Assembly: GCA_016218725.1 (NCBI GenBank)
Contig: JACRDB010000002.1
Location: 1 to 33,972, forward strand
Reading direction: 5' to 3'
Length of the DNA: 33,972 nucleotides
DNA from: Deltaproteobacteria bacterium
GTDB taxonomy: Bacteria; Myxococcota_A; Polyangia; Polyangiales; Ga0077539
A program made the position numbers and the translations under genes. Positions within the stretch are counted from its first letter, which is position 1, and every line of letters starts with the position of its first letter. The notes under the pieces were generated by a model, which saw only the letters and a program-made list of their open reading frames with translations, was not told the DNA's origin and made no database searches. This document shows, in pieces, positions 15,962-24,232 of the stretch.

Positions 15962-16300
15962 GTGACCGAGGTCTTCGTCCGCGTCGAGGTGGACCCCGGC
16001 CCCGCCCACGAGGACGGGCTGTCCCTGCGCTTCAAGCGCGCGGGCGAGGCCCTCGCCGTGCGCTCGGTCCCCTACGAGTCCGACGAGGGCCTCGCGGGCC
16101 GCTGGGAGGCCCACGCCGTGGACGACCCCGACGGGCTCTCCCGCGGCGCCGCCACCGCCGTGCTGGTGGAAGACTCCTCGGACGGCCAGGCCTGGGTCGT
16201 CCTGGGCGGGCGCCAGGGCCTCCTCCTCGTCCACGAAGACACCCGCGCCACCGCCCGCGTGCCCTACCTCCTCCTCAGCGCAAGCGCCTCCCTGCGCTGA
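15962..16300 (+). CDS. Hypothetical protein
   Basis: This 112-residue soluble protein of unknown function starts at a GTG immediately after the TAG of the giant lipoprotein (TAGGTG), so it is almost certainly translated from the same transcript. The sequence is beta-rich and acidic (VTEVFVRVEVDPGPAHEDG, LSLRFKRAGEALAVRSVPY, AWVVLGGRQGLLLVHED). No signal peptide, Cys cluster or known motif is visible. It ends 3 bases before a 17-bp palindrome and is convergent with the vault-like gene. Confidence 0.6.
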   Translation: MTEVFVRVEVDPGPAHEDGLSLRFKRAGEALAVRSVPYESDEGLAGRWEAHAVDDPDGLSRGAATAVLVEDSSDGQAWVVLGGRQGLLLVHEDTRATARVPYLLLSASASLR

Positions 16301-16303
16301 GAG

Positions 16304-16320
16304 GTATACACGGTGTATAC
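16304..16320. promoter_or_regulatory. 17-bp perfect palindrome between convergent genes
   Basis: GTATACA-CGG-TGTATAC is a perfect 7+3+7 inverted repeat in the 37-base gap between two convergent stop codons, followed by TCTATAAA. It is AT-rich, unlike its surroundings. As RNA it would form only a weak hairpin, so it is an unusual terminator. The sequence is operator-like (GntR-type sites often contain GTATAC), but neither adjacent gene starts here. Confidence 0.5.
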
Positions 16321-16337
16321 TCTATAAACGCCCCGGC

Positions 16338-17927
16338 TCATTCCCCGGCGGGGGTCAGGTGGACGTGGGTGTCCGGGGCGGCGCCGCGCAGCTCGATCAC
16401 CTGGTCGGCGCGGTGCTGCGTGAGGAGCGCCGTCAGGTCCACCCCGAGGGCCCTCAGGGCCTCCAGGTGGGCCCGGCGGTCGGTGTCCCGAAGGCGCGCG
16501 AGCTGCTGGGTCTGGTCCTCGTCGAGGCGGGCCTGGGCGCGCACGACCTCCTGCCGCGCGCGCAGGGCCTCCAGCTCGGACTCCTGGCGCTGGCGCGCGA
16601 GCTGGAGCTCCTGGGTCTGCTCCGCCGCGCGGTCGCCGCGCATGCGCTCGCCGCGGGCGAGCTGCCGCTCCAGGGTGAAGTCCTCCAGCTCCTGGGCCTG
16701 CTGCTGCGTGGCCCGCTCCAGCGCAAGGCGCGTGCGGCTCTCGATGGCCTGGTCGTGCATGCTCTGGAGCGACGGCGGCAGGCCGTAGCCCCGGTAGACC
16801 ACCTTGTTGATGCGGTAGCCACACTGCCGCGCGCGCTCCGCGAGCTGCGGGTACGCCGCCAGGTCGTTCAGGCGCTCGGTGTCCCGCTTGAAGCCCTCGA
16901 AGTCATGGCGGCCCATGAAGTCCACCACGTCGCTGGTGGTGGCGTTGACGAAATCCCCGATGGGGTCGTGGGAGGTGGCCAGGAGCATCTCCACGTCCAG
17001 GAGCTCGAAGAACATCATCAGCCGGATGGTGAGCACCGCGTCGTCGCGGGTGCGCACGTCCGCCACGTCGTGGTACATCTGGTCCGGCAGGCGCCAGAGC
17101 TTCTGGAACACCAGCGCGTTGGCGACCTTCTTGTTGCCCTCGGACCCGCCCCTGGAGCCGTGCCAGGAGAACGTGTGGAGCCACTCCCCGGGCTCCGGCA
17201 CGAAGACCGCCGGGCCGTCCACCACGCGCCGTGTGACCGCGCCCGCCGCGCCCGTTGCCTTGGGGTCCCGGGCGTACACCACCACGCTCTCCTTGGAGGC
17301 GATCTGCAGGGCCTCCTCCTTGGTGACCCCCAGGTGCTTGCGAGGGTCCACCCAGACGTGGGCCGGCCCCGCCAGGTGCTCCTGGCCCCCGTCCCGGTAC
17401 CGCACGATCAGGAATTCTCCAGGGTGCGCCACGTGGTGCGCCATGGCACGGAACTGCTTGCCCCAGCGCCAGATACGCCGCGGGCCCACGACCTCTTCCA
17501 TGGCCCCGTCGCGCCCCACCACCAGCACGTGCTGGCCCTCGTCCACCGTGTACCAGAACATCCCTCGCCTCCCGAACCGCGGTGTGCCATCCAACGAACC
17601 CCCGGGCGCCTCCCCCGCGAGCTCGTGCCGCCCGAAGGCCACACGCCGCGCCCGCGCCGGGACCGGGACCCCGTGCTCCTCCAGGGCTTCCAGCGCCTGG
17701 ACCTGCTGCCGCGCCCGCGCGTTGTGCCCTCCCTCCTCCCGGTCGAGCCCCTCGCCCTGGGCGATGTTGGTCATCCGGGTCTGGGCCATCACCGGCGGAG
17801 CCCCCGCAAAGGACCGCGTCACGGACGTGGACGCCGCCATGGGCGCCGGCGCCTGGCTCACGCCCTCTTGAAGGGCCCCGGCGACCTTGTTGTACCGGTA
17901 CTTGGACTCCACCGCGCACGGGAGCAT
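16338..17927 (-). CDS. Major-vault-protein-like protein (beta repeats, SPFH-like shoulder, coiled coil)
   Basis: This 529-residue protein appears to follow the plan of eukaryotic major vault protein. Residues 1-120 are disordered. Residues 125-258 hold three beta repeats, each with a strand, a turn and a GP motif followed by an aromatic: VVGPRRIWRW, LAGPAHVWVDP and VVDGPAVFVPEPGEW. Residues 285-385 resemble the SPFH-like shoulder (DVRTRDDAVLTIRLMMFFEL, DPIGDFVNATTSDVVDF, FEGFKRDTERLNDL). Residues 386-485 form a long charged Gln/Glu/Arg-rich helix like the vault cap helix, followed by a short tail. Animal MVP has about 860-890 residues and nine repeats, so this is a short form. Start is ATG 17927, but the N-terminus could be shorter. 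A small membrane protein lies 31 bases upstream. Confidence 0.7.
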   Translation of the reverse strand: MLPCAVESKYRYNKVAGALQEGVSQAPAPMAASTSVTRSFAGAPPVMAQTRMTNIAQGEGLDREEGGHNARARQQVQALEALEEHGVPVPARARRVAFGRHELAGEAPGGSLDGTPRFGRRGMFWYTVDEGQHVLVVGRDGAMEEVVGPRRIWRWGKQFRAMAHHVAHPGEFLIVRYRDGGQEHLAGPAHVWVDPRKHLGVTKEEALQIASKESVVVYARDPKATGAAGAVTRRVVDGPAVFVPEPGEWLHTFSWHGSRGGSEGNKKVANALVFQKLWRLPDQMYHDVADVRTRDDAVLTIRLMMFFELLDVEMLLATSHDPIGDFVNATTSDVVDFMGRHDFEGFKRDTERLNDLAAYPQLAERARQCGYRINKVVYRGYGLPPSLQSMHDQAIESRTRLALERATQQQAQELEDFTLERQLARGERMRGDRAAEQTQELQLARQRQESELEALRARQEVVRAQARLDEDQTQQLARLRDTDRRAHLEALRALGVDLTALLTQHRADQVIELRGAAPDTHVHLTPAGE

Positions 17928-17958
17928 CGCACCGCGGGAGCGCCTGTCAACGCCGACC

Positions 17959-18354
17959 CTACGGCGCCGGCGGCGGCTCCAGCCTCGCGCTGCCTCCGGC
18001 CTCCAGGGTGACGGTCTGCTCGCTCACCGCGACGCGGTCCTCCAGCGTGACCTCCACCCTCACGGTGACCACGCCCTCCGGGGCCTTGAGGGGCACCGCG
18101 AGGGTCTCCGGCGCGGGCGGCTCCACCGGCACCGTCACCACCCGGAGGGGCTCTCCCCCGCGGGTGAGCGTGAGCCTCACCGCGCGCGGCGCGTGCCCCA
18201 GCCGCGCGTAGCCGTCCAGCGGGAGCCGCAGCTCCGTGTCCCGCTGCACCCTCCCCCGGAGCGTGCGGCCCACCAGCAGCACCCCCGACACCAACGCCAG
18301 CGCCGCCAGGACCTGCCTCACCCGCGGAGAAAGCGACGCCACGGGCCGCAGCAT
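17959..18354 (-). CDS. Small single-pass membrane protein
   Basis: This 131-residue protein begins MLRPVASLSPRVRQVLAALA and has one transmembrane helix at about residues 15-30 (VLAALALVSGVLLVG). The remaining 100 residues look like an extracytoplasmic beta-sandwich (TELRLPLDGYARLGHAPRAV, EGVVTVRVEVTLEDRVAVSE). I prefer ATG 18354 to the in-frame ATG at 18393, because the longer form only adds a polar stretch and runs towards the divergent rel gene. It is upstream of the vault-like gene with a 31-base gap and is probably co-transcribed, so it may anchor or partner that protein at the membrane. Function unknown. Confidence 0.65.
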   Translation of the reverse strand: MLRPVASLSPRVRQVLAALALVSGVLLVGRTLRGRVQRDTELRLPLDGYARLGHAPRAVRLTLTRGGEPLRVVTVPVEPPAPETLAVPLKAPEGVVTVRVEVTLEDRVAVSEQTVTLEAGGSARLEPPPAP

Positions 18355-18415
18355 GACCCGATTTGACGTGCCGCGCCATGAAGGGTGTGGCATGCAAACA
18401 GGACGGAATTTTGCA

Positions 18416-20578
18416 ATGGACCCGCTCTCGGACCTGCTCGAACGTGTGACGGCGTATCACCCCGAGGTGGACACGGACCTGCTCCGGCGGGCGTACCTCT
18501 TCGGGCTGCGCGCCCATGACGGGCAGCTGCGCAAGTCCGGCGAGCCGTATTTCACGCACCCCATCGCGGTGGCGAGGATCATCGCGGAGCTGCGGCTGGA
18601 CACCGCGAGCCTGTGCGCGGCGCTCCTGCATGACACGGTGGAGGACACCACGGCCAGCGTGGAGGAGGTGGACCAGCTCTTCGGGCAGGAGGTGGCGTTC
18701 CTGGTGGACGGCGTGACCAAGCTGTCCAAGTTCAATTTCACGTCCAAGGAGGACCGCCAGGCGGAGAACTTCCGCAAGATGCTCCTGCACATGGCCCGGG
18801 ACATCCGGGTGCTGCTGGTCAAGCTGGCGGACCGGCTGGACAACATGCGCACCCTGGAGCACATGAAGCCCGACGCCCAGGAGCGCATCGCGCGGGAGAC
18901 CCTGGACATCTACGCCCCGCTGGCCAACCGGCTGGGGATCGCGTGGATGAAGAGCGAGCTCGAGGACCTGTCCTTCCGGTACCTGGAGCCGGACGGGCAC
19001 CGGCTCGTCAAGGACAAGCTGGCGCAGCTCACGGCCTCGCGGGAGCGCTACGTGGACAGCACCGTGGCGCTGCTCTCGGACCGCCTGGCGGAGGCGGGCT
19101 TCGCGGCGGAGGTCACGGGCCGGTTCAAGCACCTGTACTCGCTCTGGCGCAAGATGCAGTCCCAGGCCTGCGAGTTCGAGCAGATCTATGACGTGATCGC
19201 GTTCCGGGCGCTCCTGGAGACCACCGCGGACTGCTACGCGGCGCTCGGGGTGATCCACGGGATGTTCACGCCGATCCCCGGGCGCTTCAAGGACTACATC
19301 GCGCTGCCGAAGCCCAACATGTACCAGTCGCTGCACACCACGGTGCTGGGCCCGGAGCGGGAGCGCATGGAGGTGCAGCTGCGCACGCGGGACATGCACC
19401 GGGTGGCGGAGCTCGGCATCGCCGCGCACTGGAAGTACAAGGAGCGCAACAAGGGCGAGGGCCACGGGGCCGTGATTGACTTCAAGGACGCCCAGCGCTT
19501 CCACTGGCTGCGGCAGTTGATGGAGTGGCAGAAGGAGCTCAAGGACCCGCAGGAGTTCCTGGAGAGCGTCAAGGTCGAGCTCTTCCAGGACGAGGTGTAC
19601 GTGTTCACCCCGAAGGGGGACGTGAGGGTGTTCCCGCGGGGGGCCACGCCCATTGATTTCGCCTACGCCATTCACTCGGACGTGGGGGACCACACCTCCG
19701 GCGCGCGGGTGAACGGGGTGCTGGTGCCCCTGCGCTCGCAGCTCCGGAGCGGGGACGTGGTGGAGGTGCTGACGGAGAGCAACCGCCACCCCAGCAAGGA
19801 CTGGCTGGACCACTGCGTGACCTCCAAGGCCCGCGGGAAGATCCGGGCCTTCCTCCGGAGCGAGACGCGGGAGCGCTCGCTGCGCCTGGGCCGGGAGCTC
19901 CTGGAGCGGGAGCTCCACGGGGCGGGGCTGTCGTACAACAAGGTGCTCAAGAACGCGGCGATCCAGAAGGCCGTGGAGAGCGCCAAGGTGGGCACCGTGG
20001 AGGAGCTGCTCATCCAGGTGGGCTACGGCCGGGTGAAGCCCCAGGAGGTGCTCGCGGCGCTGCTCCCGCCGGAGACGCGCCCGCCGAGCGAGCTGCGCGA
20101 GGGCACCGTGGAGCGGGTGCTCCGGAAGGTCACCGGCCGGGACACCGCGGGGATCCTGGTCTCCGGCGAGCCCGACGTGCTGGTGCGCTTCGCGAAGTGC
20201 TGCTCGCCGCTGCCCGGGGACGAGATCCAGGGGTTCATCACCCGGGGCCGGGGCATCACCGTGCACCGCCGGGGCTGCACCAAGGGCCTGGACCTGGACC
20301 CCGAGCGGCGCGTCAAGGTCGAGTGGGAGAGCGGCGCCAAGGTGTCCCGCCCGGTGTGCCTCCGGGTGATCACCGCCAACCGGCCGGGGATCCTCGCGGA
20401 GGTCGGGCAGACCTTCTCCAAGTGCGAGATCAACATCGAGGAGGCCAACTGCCGCGCCGCCGAGAGCGACCGCGCCACCAACCTCTTCTCGTTCACCATC
20501 ACGGACCTGGGAGCCCTCAAGACCGTGATCCGCGCGCTCCAGAAGGTGAAGGGTGTCTTGTCCGTGGAGCGGGTGTAG
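18416..20578 (+). CDS. rel: Bifunctional (p)ppGpp synthetase/hydrolase Rel/SpoT
   Basis: This 720-residue RelA/SpoT-family enzyme sets the level of the alarmone (p)ppGpp. The N-terminal HD hydrolase is intact, with LLHDTVEDT (His72, Asp73, Glu76, Asp77). The synthetase domain shows GRFKHLYSLWRKM, YDVIAFRALL, GRFKDYIALPKPNMYQSLHT, MEVQLRT and HWKYKE. The TGS domain (DEVYVFTPKGDVRVFPRGAT), the Cys/His region (KCCSPLPGDEI, HRRGC) and a C-terminal ACT domain follow. With both catalytic halves conserved it should be bifunctional. Start is ATG 18416 behind AGGACGG; an in-frame ATG at 18392 is possible. A PP2C-like gene follows 14 bases later. Confidence 0.95.
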   Translation: MDPLSDLLERVTAYHPEVDTDLLRRAYLFGLRAHDGQLRKSGEPYFTHPIAVARIIAELRLDTASLCAALLHDTVEDTTASVEEVDQLFGQEVAFLVDGVTKLSKFNFTSKEDRQAENFRKMLLHMARDIRVLLVKLADRLDNMRTLEHMKPDAQERIARETLDIYAPLANRLGIAWMKSELEDLSFRYLEPDGHRLVKDKLAQLTASRERYVDSTVALLSDRLAEAGFAAEVTGRFKHLYSLWRKMQSQACEFEQIYDVIAFRALLETTADCYAALGVIHGMFTPIPGRFKDYIALPKPNMYQSLHTTVLGPERERMEVQLRTRDMHRVAELGIAAHWKYKERNKGEGHGAVIDFKDAQRFHWLRQLMEWQKELKDPQEFLESVKVELFQDEVYVFTPKGDVRVFPRGATPIDFAYAIHSDVGDHTSGARVNGVLVPLRSQLRSGDVVEVLTESNRHPSKDWLDHCVTSKARGKIRAFLRSETRERSLRLGRELLERELHGAGLSYNKVLKNAAIQKAVESAKVGTVEELLIQVGYGRVKPQEVLAALLPPETRPPSELREGTVERVLRKVTGRDTAGILVSGEPDVLVRFAKCCSPLPGDEIQGFITRGRGITVHRRGCTKGLDLDPERRVKVEWESGAKVSRPVCLRVITANRPGILAEVGQTFSKCEINIEEANCRAAESDRATNLFSFTITDLGALKTVIRALQKVKGVLSVERV

Positions 20579-20592
20579 GCTCAGAGCGCCCA

Positions 20593-21231
20593 ATGCCCCT
20601 CGACGTCGCCCTGGGAACGTCCTCCGCGCGGGTCCGCACCTCCCGTATCTCCAAGGACCTGGCGCGCGCGCTGCCGCAGCGGCAGGCCTTCGGGGTGGTG
20701 GCCCCGCTGGCGCCCCCGAGGCTCTGGACCATGGTCACCGGGGCCGTCCTCGGGGCCTTCGAGACGGCCATCGTGGAGGGGGCCATGAGCGTGGGCACGC
20801 TCCAGCGGGCCCTCGGCGCGGGGGCCCAGGCGCTCGCCCGGGTGCAGGCCGCGCTGGTCGAGCCCAACCTCTCCCTCGACGCGCAGATGGTGTGCATGGC
20901 CGCCGCGGGGGACGTCACCCACATGGCCGTGTCCTCCGGGATGCGGGTGTACCGCGCCCGCAACGGCGAGCCCCAGCGGCTCCTGGGCAAGGCCCAGCGC
21001 TCGCCGGGGATCTCCCACGGGGGCCTGCTCGTGGCCACGGAGCGCCTGGTCCTCGGGGACCTGTACGTCTTCGGCAGCCGGGATGCGTTTGGCATGCGCT
21101 CCATCGGGGCCATCGCGGGGCTCCTGGCCCAGCGCCCGGACGCCCCGGTGGCGGACCTGTGCGATGCCGTGCTTGCCCCGTGCCGCGCCGCGGGCCTCGG
21201 CGCGGCGCTGGTGGTGCTCCGGGTGCTGTAG
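20593..21231 (+). CDS. Degenerate PP2C-like (PPM fold) protein
   Basis: This 212-residue protein probably has a PP2C/SpoIIE-type phosphatase fold without the metal-binding residues. The order of segments matches PPM phosphatases: AAAGDVTHMAVSSGMRVYRA corresponds to the GD-strand block, then RNGEPQRLL, HGGLLVATERLVLGDLYVFG, GSRDAFGMRSIGAI where SDG is usually found, and a C-terminal GLGAALVVLRVL strand. The canonical DGxG and SDG aspartates are not recognisable, so it is likely a pseudophosphatase or has another role. ATG 20593 lies 14 bases after rel on the same strand, suggesting an operon. It ends 4 bases from the stop of the convergent lipoprotein gene. Confidence 0.5.
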   Translation: MPLDVALGTSSARVRTSRISKDLARALPQRQAFGVVAPLAPPRLWTMVTGAVLGAFETAIVEGAMSVGTLQRALGAGAQALARVQAALVEPNLSLDAQMVCMAAAGDVTHMAVSSGMRVYRARNGEPQRLLGKAQRSPGISHGGLLVATERLVLGDLYVFGSRDAFGMRSIGAIAGLLAQRPDAPVADLCDAVLAPCRAAGLGAALVVLRVL

Positions 21232-21235
21232 GGCG

Positions 21236-23359
21236 CTAACGACCGAGCCAGGTACCCCAGCCGGTGATGCCCGCCGGGGCCCTGAAGCCTGTGACCAGAG
21301 CGCGCCGCAGGGCCCCCATGGGGAAGCGCACCAGGAAGACGGTGTTGGTGGACGGAGCGCCCACCAGGACGTCCGGGTAGCCGTCGCTGTCGTAGTCGCC
21401 AATGCCTGCGACGGTCTCTGGAAGCTCTCCGGACTCGAGGGTGACCGCGACGTGGGCGGTGAGCGCCCCCGGGGCCACAGGGTAGAAGACCACCTCGCGG
21501 CTCTCGGGGTAGACCACGGCGAGCTCGTCCCGGCCGTCGAGGTCGAGGTCTTCGACGGCGGCGACCGCGGTCCCTGCCCTGCCCGAGCGCTCGGGGATGG
21601 TGAGCATCGCGGAGCTGCCAAGGGGATCCGTGTAGAGATAGGCGGACGAGACCCTCCCCGCCACCGTGAGGTAGACCAGGAGCTCCGTGCGGCCACCGCC
21701 GGTGAAGTCCCCGGCGACGACGTTCGGTCCGAAGGCCGGGACAGAGCCCATCGCGAGGCTCGGGCGTCGGAGCTCCCGGGTCCCGGGGGCGCAGCCTCGC
21801 GGGGCGCCCTGGAACACGCAGACCCCGCCGGGGCCCCCGATGACCACGTCGCCGAAGCCATCGCCGTCGTGGTCCAGGGCGCCCAGGAGGAGCTGCGGCG
21901 CGGAGGCCACCCCACACACCAGGGACAACGGGGCCGGGTCGAAGCCGCTGGAGGCGCCGTAGAAGAGCCGGACGACGCTGCTCGCGGCGTCCGTGGCGAC
22001 GAAGTCCGCGTAGCCGTCGCGGTTGAAGTCCCCTGCGGAGGCCACCTGGGCGCCGAGCGTGGGGATCGCGAGGGAGGTCACCGGGGTCACGCGCCCGAGC
22101 CCCATCGAGGAGCCGTAGTAGATCGCCATGCGGCCATCGGTGCCGGCGGAGCCGCCCACGATGGCGTCGAGGAAACCGTCCCCGTCGATGTCCCCCGCGA
22201 TGGCGAGGGAGCGACCGAAGCCCGCGTCCGCGCCGTCGGGGGGATCCAGGCGGTGGAAGTCCGGGGTGAGGCTGGTGCCGGAGGTCTGCAGGTAGAGCAC
22301 CCTGGAGCCGCTGGTGGACCCGGTGCCGACCACCAGCGGGTCCGGTCGGCGGTCCCCGTTGAAGTCCCCGGTGAGGCCCAGGGTGAAGCCCATGGGCGAG
22401 GCCGTGGGCCGCACGGTGAAGAACCAAGGGGTGGTAGGCATCACCCCCCCGGAGATCGTCGGGGTCAGGCGCCAGGTGTTGGCGCCGTTGGCGAAGGGCA
22501 CGCCCGACAGCGCCGACGTCAAGACACGGGTGCCCGCGACCATCCGACCGGTGAGCCCCGCCGCCGCACAGGTGTGGGTCTCGCAGCGCTCCAGACGCAC
22601 GCCGCTCGACGAGAAGGCATTCTCCCACTCCAGGGTGACCGGGAGCCCGAGGACCCGCGCGCCATGGGGGGGGAAGAGCGCCCGCGCCTGACGCCCGGCG
22701 GAGCTCCCAGCGCCGCAGCCGGTGTCGCGCGGCGGGCGCGCGTCCGGCGTCACCACGTCCACCGGGGACGCGTCCGCGCCGCCGAGGTCCGTCACCGTGA
22801 CGTCCATGGGCGTGAGGTCCAGCCGCACGTCCATGAGCGCCAGGCCCGTGTCCGACGGCGCGTCCGCGGGCGCCGGTCCGTCCAGCGGCCGGTCCGGGGC
22901 GGTGTCCGCGCCGACGTCCGCGCCAGCGTCCGCGCCGGTGTCCGCTGCGTCCCCCGCGTCGACGGCGGCCTCGGGCCGGTCCGCGGGCGCCTCCCCGAGG
23001 TCCGTCGGGGCGTCCGGCGGCGGCTCTGCGCCGTCCGCGCGGGCCTCCGGCGTGGTGTCGGTTGTAGTGTCCGCTAGAGTGTCTGTTTGAATATCCGTTG
23101 AAACGTCAGTTATAGCGTCTCCACCAGCGTCTACGGCGATACATGCTCCCGGCGTCGCGGCGCTCTGTGCGTACTCCAGGCGCCCGGCGCCGCAGCGCGC
23201 GGAGGCGAAGGCGCAGCCCCCCTGGACGCACACGGCGCCCGGGACGCCGTCGCACTGCTCGTCGCGCTGGCAGCGGAAGGGTCCGGGGCCCTGGCAGGCC
23301 GCGGGCCCGAGGCACAGGAGCGCCGCGAGGGCGGCGCCCCAGCGGGGTCGGGCCCTCAA
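21236..23359 (-). CDS. FG-GAP/VCBS beta-propeller lipoprotein
   Basis: This 707-residue lipoprotein begins MRARPRWGAALAALLCLGPA and ends its signal with the lipobox PAAC. A small Cys-rich segment (FRCQRDEQCDGVPGAVC), a long Asp/Ala/Pro-rich linker to about residue 215 and an Ig-like domain (PVTLEWENAF, GANTWRLTP) follow. The C-terminal half is a series of FG-GAP/VCBS repeats with calcium loops: DFNGDRRPDPL, DIDGDGFLDAIVGG, DFNRDGYADFVA, DHDGDGFGDVVIGG, DLDLDGRDELAV and DYDSDGYPDVLVGAP. This would be an integrin-alpha-like propeller, probably surface-exposed. The start is TTG 23359, overlapping the TGA of the M15 peptidase as TTGA, so translation is probably coupled. Confidence 0.88.
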   Translation of the reverse strand: MRARPRWGAALAALLCLGPAACQGPGPFRCQRDEQCDGVPGAVCVQGGCAFASARCGAGRLEYAQSAATPGACIAVDAGGDAITDVSTDIQTDTLADTTTDTTPEARADGAEPPPDAPTDLGEAPADRPEAAVDAGDAADTGADAGADVGADTAPDRPLDGPAPADAPSDTGLALMDVRLDLTPMDVTVTDLGGADASPVDVVTPDARPPRDTGCGAGSSAGRQARALFPPHGARVLGLPVTLEWENAFSSSGVRLERCETHTCAAAGLTGRMVAGTRVLTSALSGVPFANGANTWRLTPTISGGVMPTTPWFFTVRPTASPMGFTLGLTGDFNGDRRPDPLVVGTGSTSGSRVLYLQTSGTSLTPDFHRLDPPDGADAGFGRSLAIAGDIDGDGFLDAIVGGSAGTDGRMAIYYGSSMGLGRVTPVTSLAIPTLGAQVASAGDFNRDGYADFVATDAASSVVRLFYGASSGFDPAPLSLVCGVASAPQLLLGALDHDGDGFGDVVIGGPGGVCVFQGAPRGCAPGTRELRRPSLAMGSVPAFGPNVVAGDFTGGGRTELLVYLTVAGRVSSAYLYTDPLGSSAMLTIPERSGRAGTAVAAVEDLDLDGRDELAVVYPESREVVFYPVAPGALTAHVAVTLESGELPETVAGIGDYDSDGYPDVLVGAPSTNTVFLVRFPMGALRRALVTGFRAPAGITGWGTWLGR

Positions 23360-24189
23360 GGGTCCAGCGGCGCGGCGTCGGCGAGGACCTCGGCGACGTC
23401 GTCCTCGGGGGGGATGTTGCTATCGCCACGGGAGCCCGAGCGCCCGGTGACGGTCCAGTGAGCGGCCTCCGCGCGCAGGTCCACGTGGACGAAGTTACCA
23501 CCGCTCGCGTAGCCGCACCCGACCCTCGGGAGCGTCTGGCAGAACTCGTACACCTGGCGGGTGGCCACGCCCTCCACGCGCAGGTCCAGGGCGGCCCCCA
23601 GGGCGTGGTGGTTCTGGAGCGTGCTCCGGCCCCCGCGGTGCGGGCGGTACCCGGAGAGCACCACGATCCGCCGCCCGCCGAAGCGGTCCGAGAGGGTGGC
23701 CAGCACCTGCCGCAGCCTCGGGTGCATCACCCGCTGGGCGCCGTTCCTGGCCTGGGCCCAGCGCTCCAGGCGCAGCCTCGGGGCGCTCCCGGCGGCGTTG
23801 AAATTGGTGGTGGTCTCTGCCTGGTCGCGCTGGCGCACCAGGGTGACTACCCCGGGGCGGTGCCCGGTGCCCGTGCCATCGCTCCCGGCGGAGACCTCGT
23901 CCCGGGTGGGGAGGGTGCGCAGGACCTCCTGGGGGACCCCCTCCGGCAGCCGGAGCCGACGCCCCACCCGGAGCGAGAAGGGCGCGTTGAGCCCGTTGCG
24001 CGCGGCCAGCTCCCGGGGCGGCACCTGGAGCCTCCCGGCGATGCCCTGGAGCGAGTCCCCGGGCCGCACCACGTACACCCGGTCCGTCACCCTCACCACC
24101 ACGGGCGCAGCCCGTTGGGCGAGGGCCTGGACGGGCGCCCACAGCGACGCGCAGACGGCGGCTCGGAGCAGCACCACCTCCCAGTTCAT
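23356..24189 (-). CDS. LysM domain plus M15/DUF882 peptidase, exported
   Basis: This 277-residue exported cell-wall enzyme has a signal peptide (MNWEVVLLRAAVCASLWAPV, then ALAQ), a LysM peptidoglycan-binding domain at about residues 37-82 (VYVVRPGDSLQGIAG, PPRELAARNGL) and a C-terminal YcbK/DUF882-M15-like domain. Its zinc-site signature is SGYRPHR, NHHALGAALDLR and FVHVDLR, giving His/Asp/His ligands. It is likely an L,D- or D,D-acting murein peptidase. I chose ATG 24189 over GTG 24210 because GGGGAGG lies just upstream and the signal peptide is complete. Its stop overlaps the FG-GAP lipoprotein start. Confidence 0.85.
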   Translation of the reverse strand: MNWEVVLLRAAVCASLWAPVQALAQRAAPVVVRVTDRVYVVRPGDSLQGIAGRLQVPPRELAARNGLNAPFSLRVGRRLRLPEGVPQEVLRTLPTRDEVSAGSDGTGTGHRPGVVTLVRQRDQAETTTNFNAAGSAPRLRLERWAQARNGAQRVMHPRLRQVLATLSDRFGGRRIVVLSGYRPHRGGRSTLQNHHALGAALDLRVEGVATRQVYEFCQTLPRVGCGYASGGNFVHVDLRAEAAHWTVTGRSGSRGDSNIPPEDDVAEVLADAAPLDP

Positions 24190-24232
24190 AACCTCCCCGC
24201 GGTATCGCACGACGCCCGGTCGGTCAAGGCCC

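Noticed and set aside
12428..16234. Very long antisense open frame (1268 codons) opposite the Cys-rich lipoprotein
   Set aside because: It is the mirror of a real GC-rich gene. The translation is Ala/Gly/Arg-rich with no domain, and the plus strand carries clear signal, repeat and propeller features.
17858..20593. Long antisense frame opposite rel
   Set aside because: The Rel/SpoT protein on the plus strand has all catalytic motifs. The antisense translation is a Leu/His/Arg-rich shadow.
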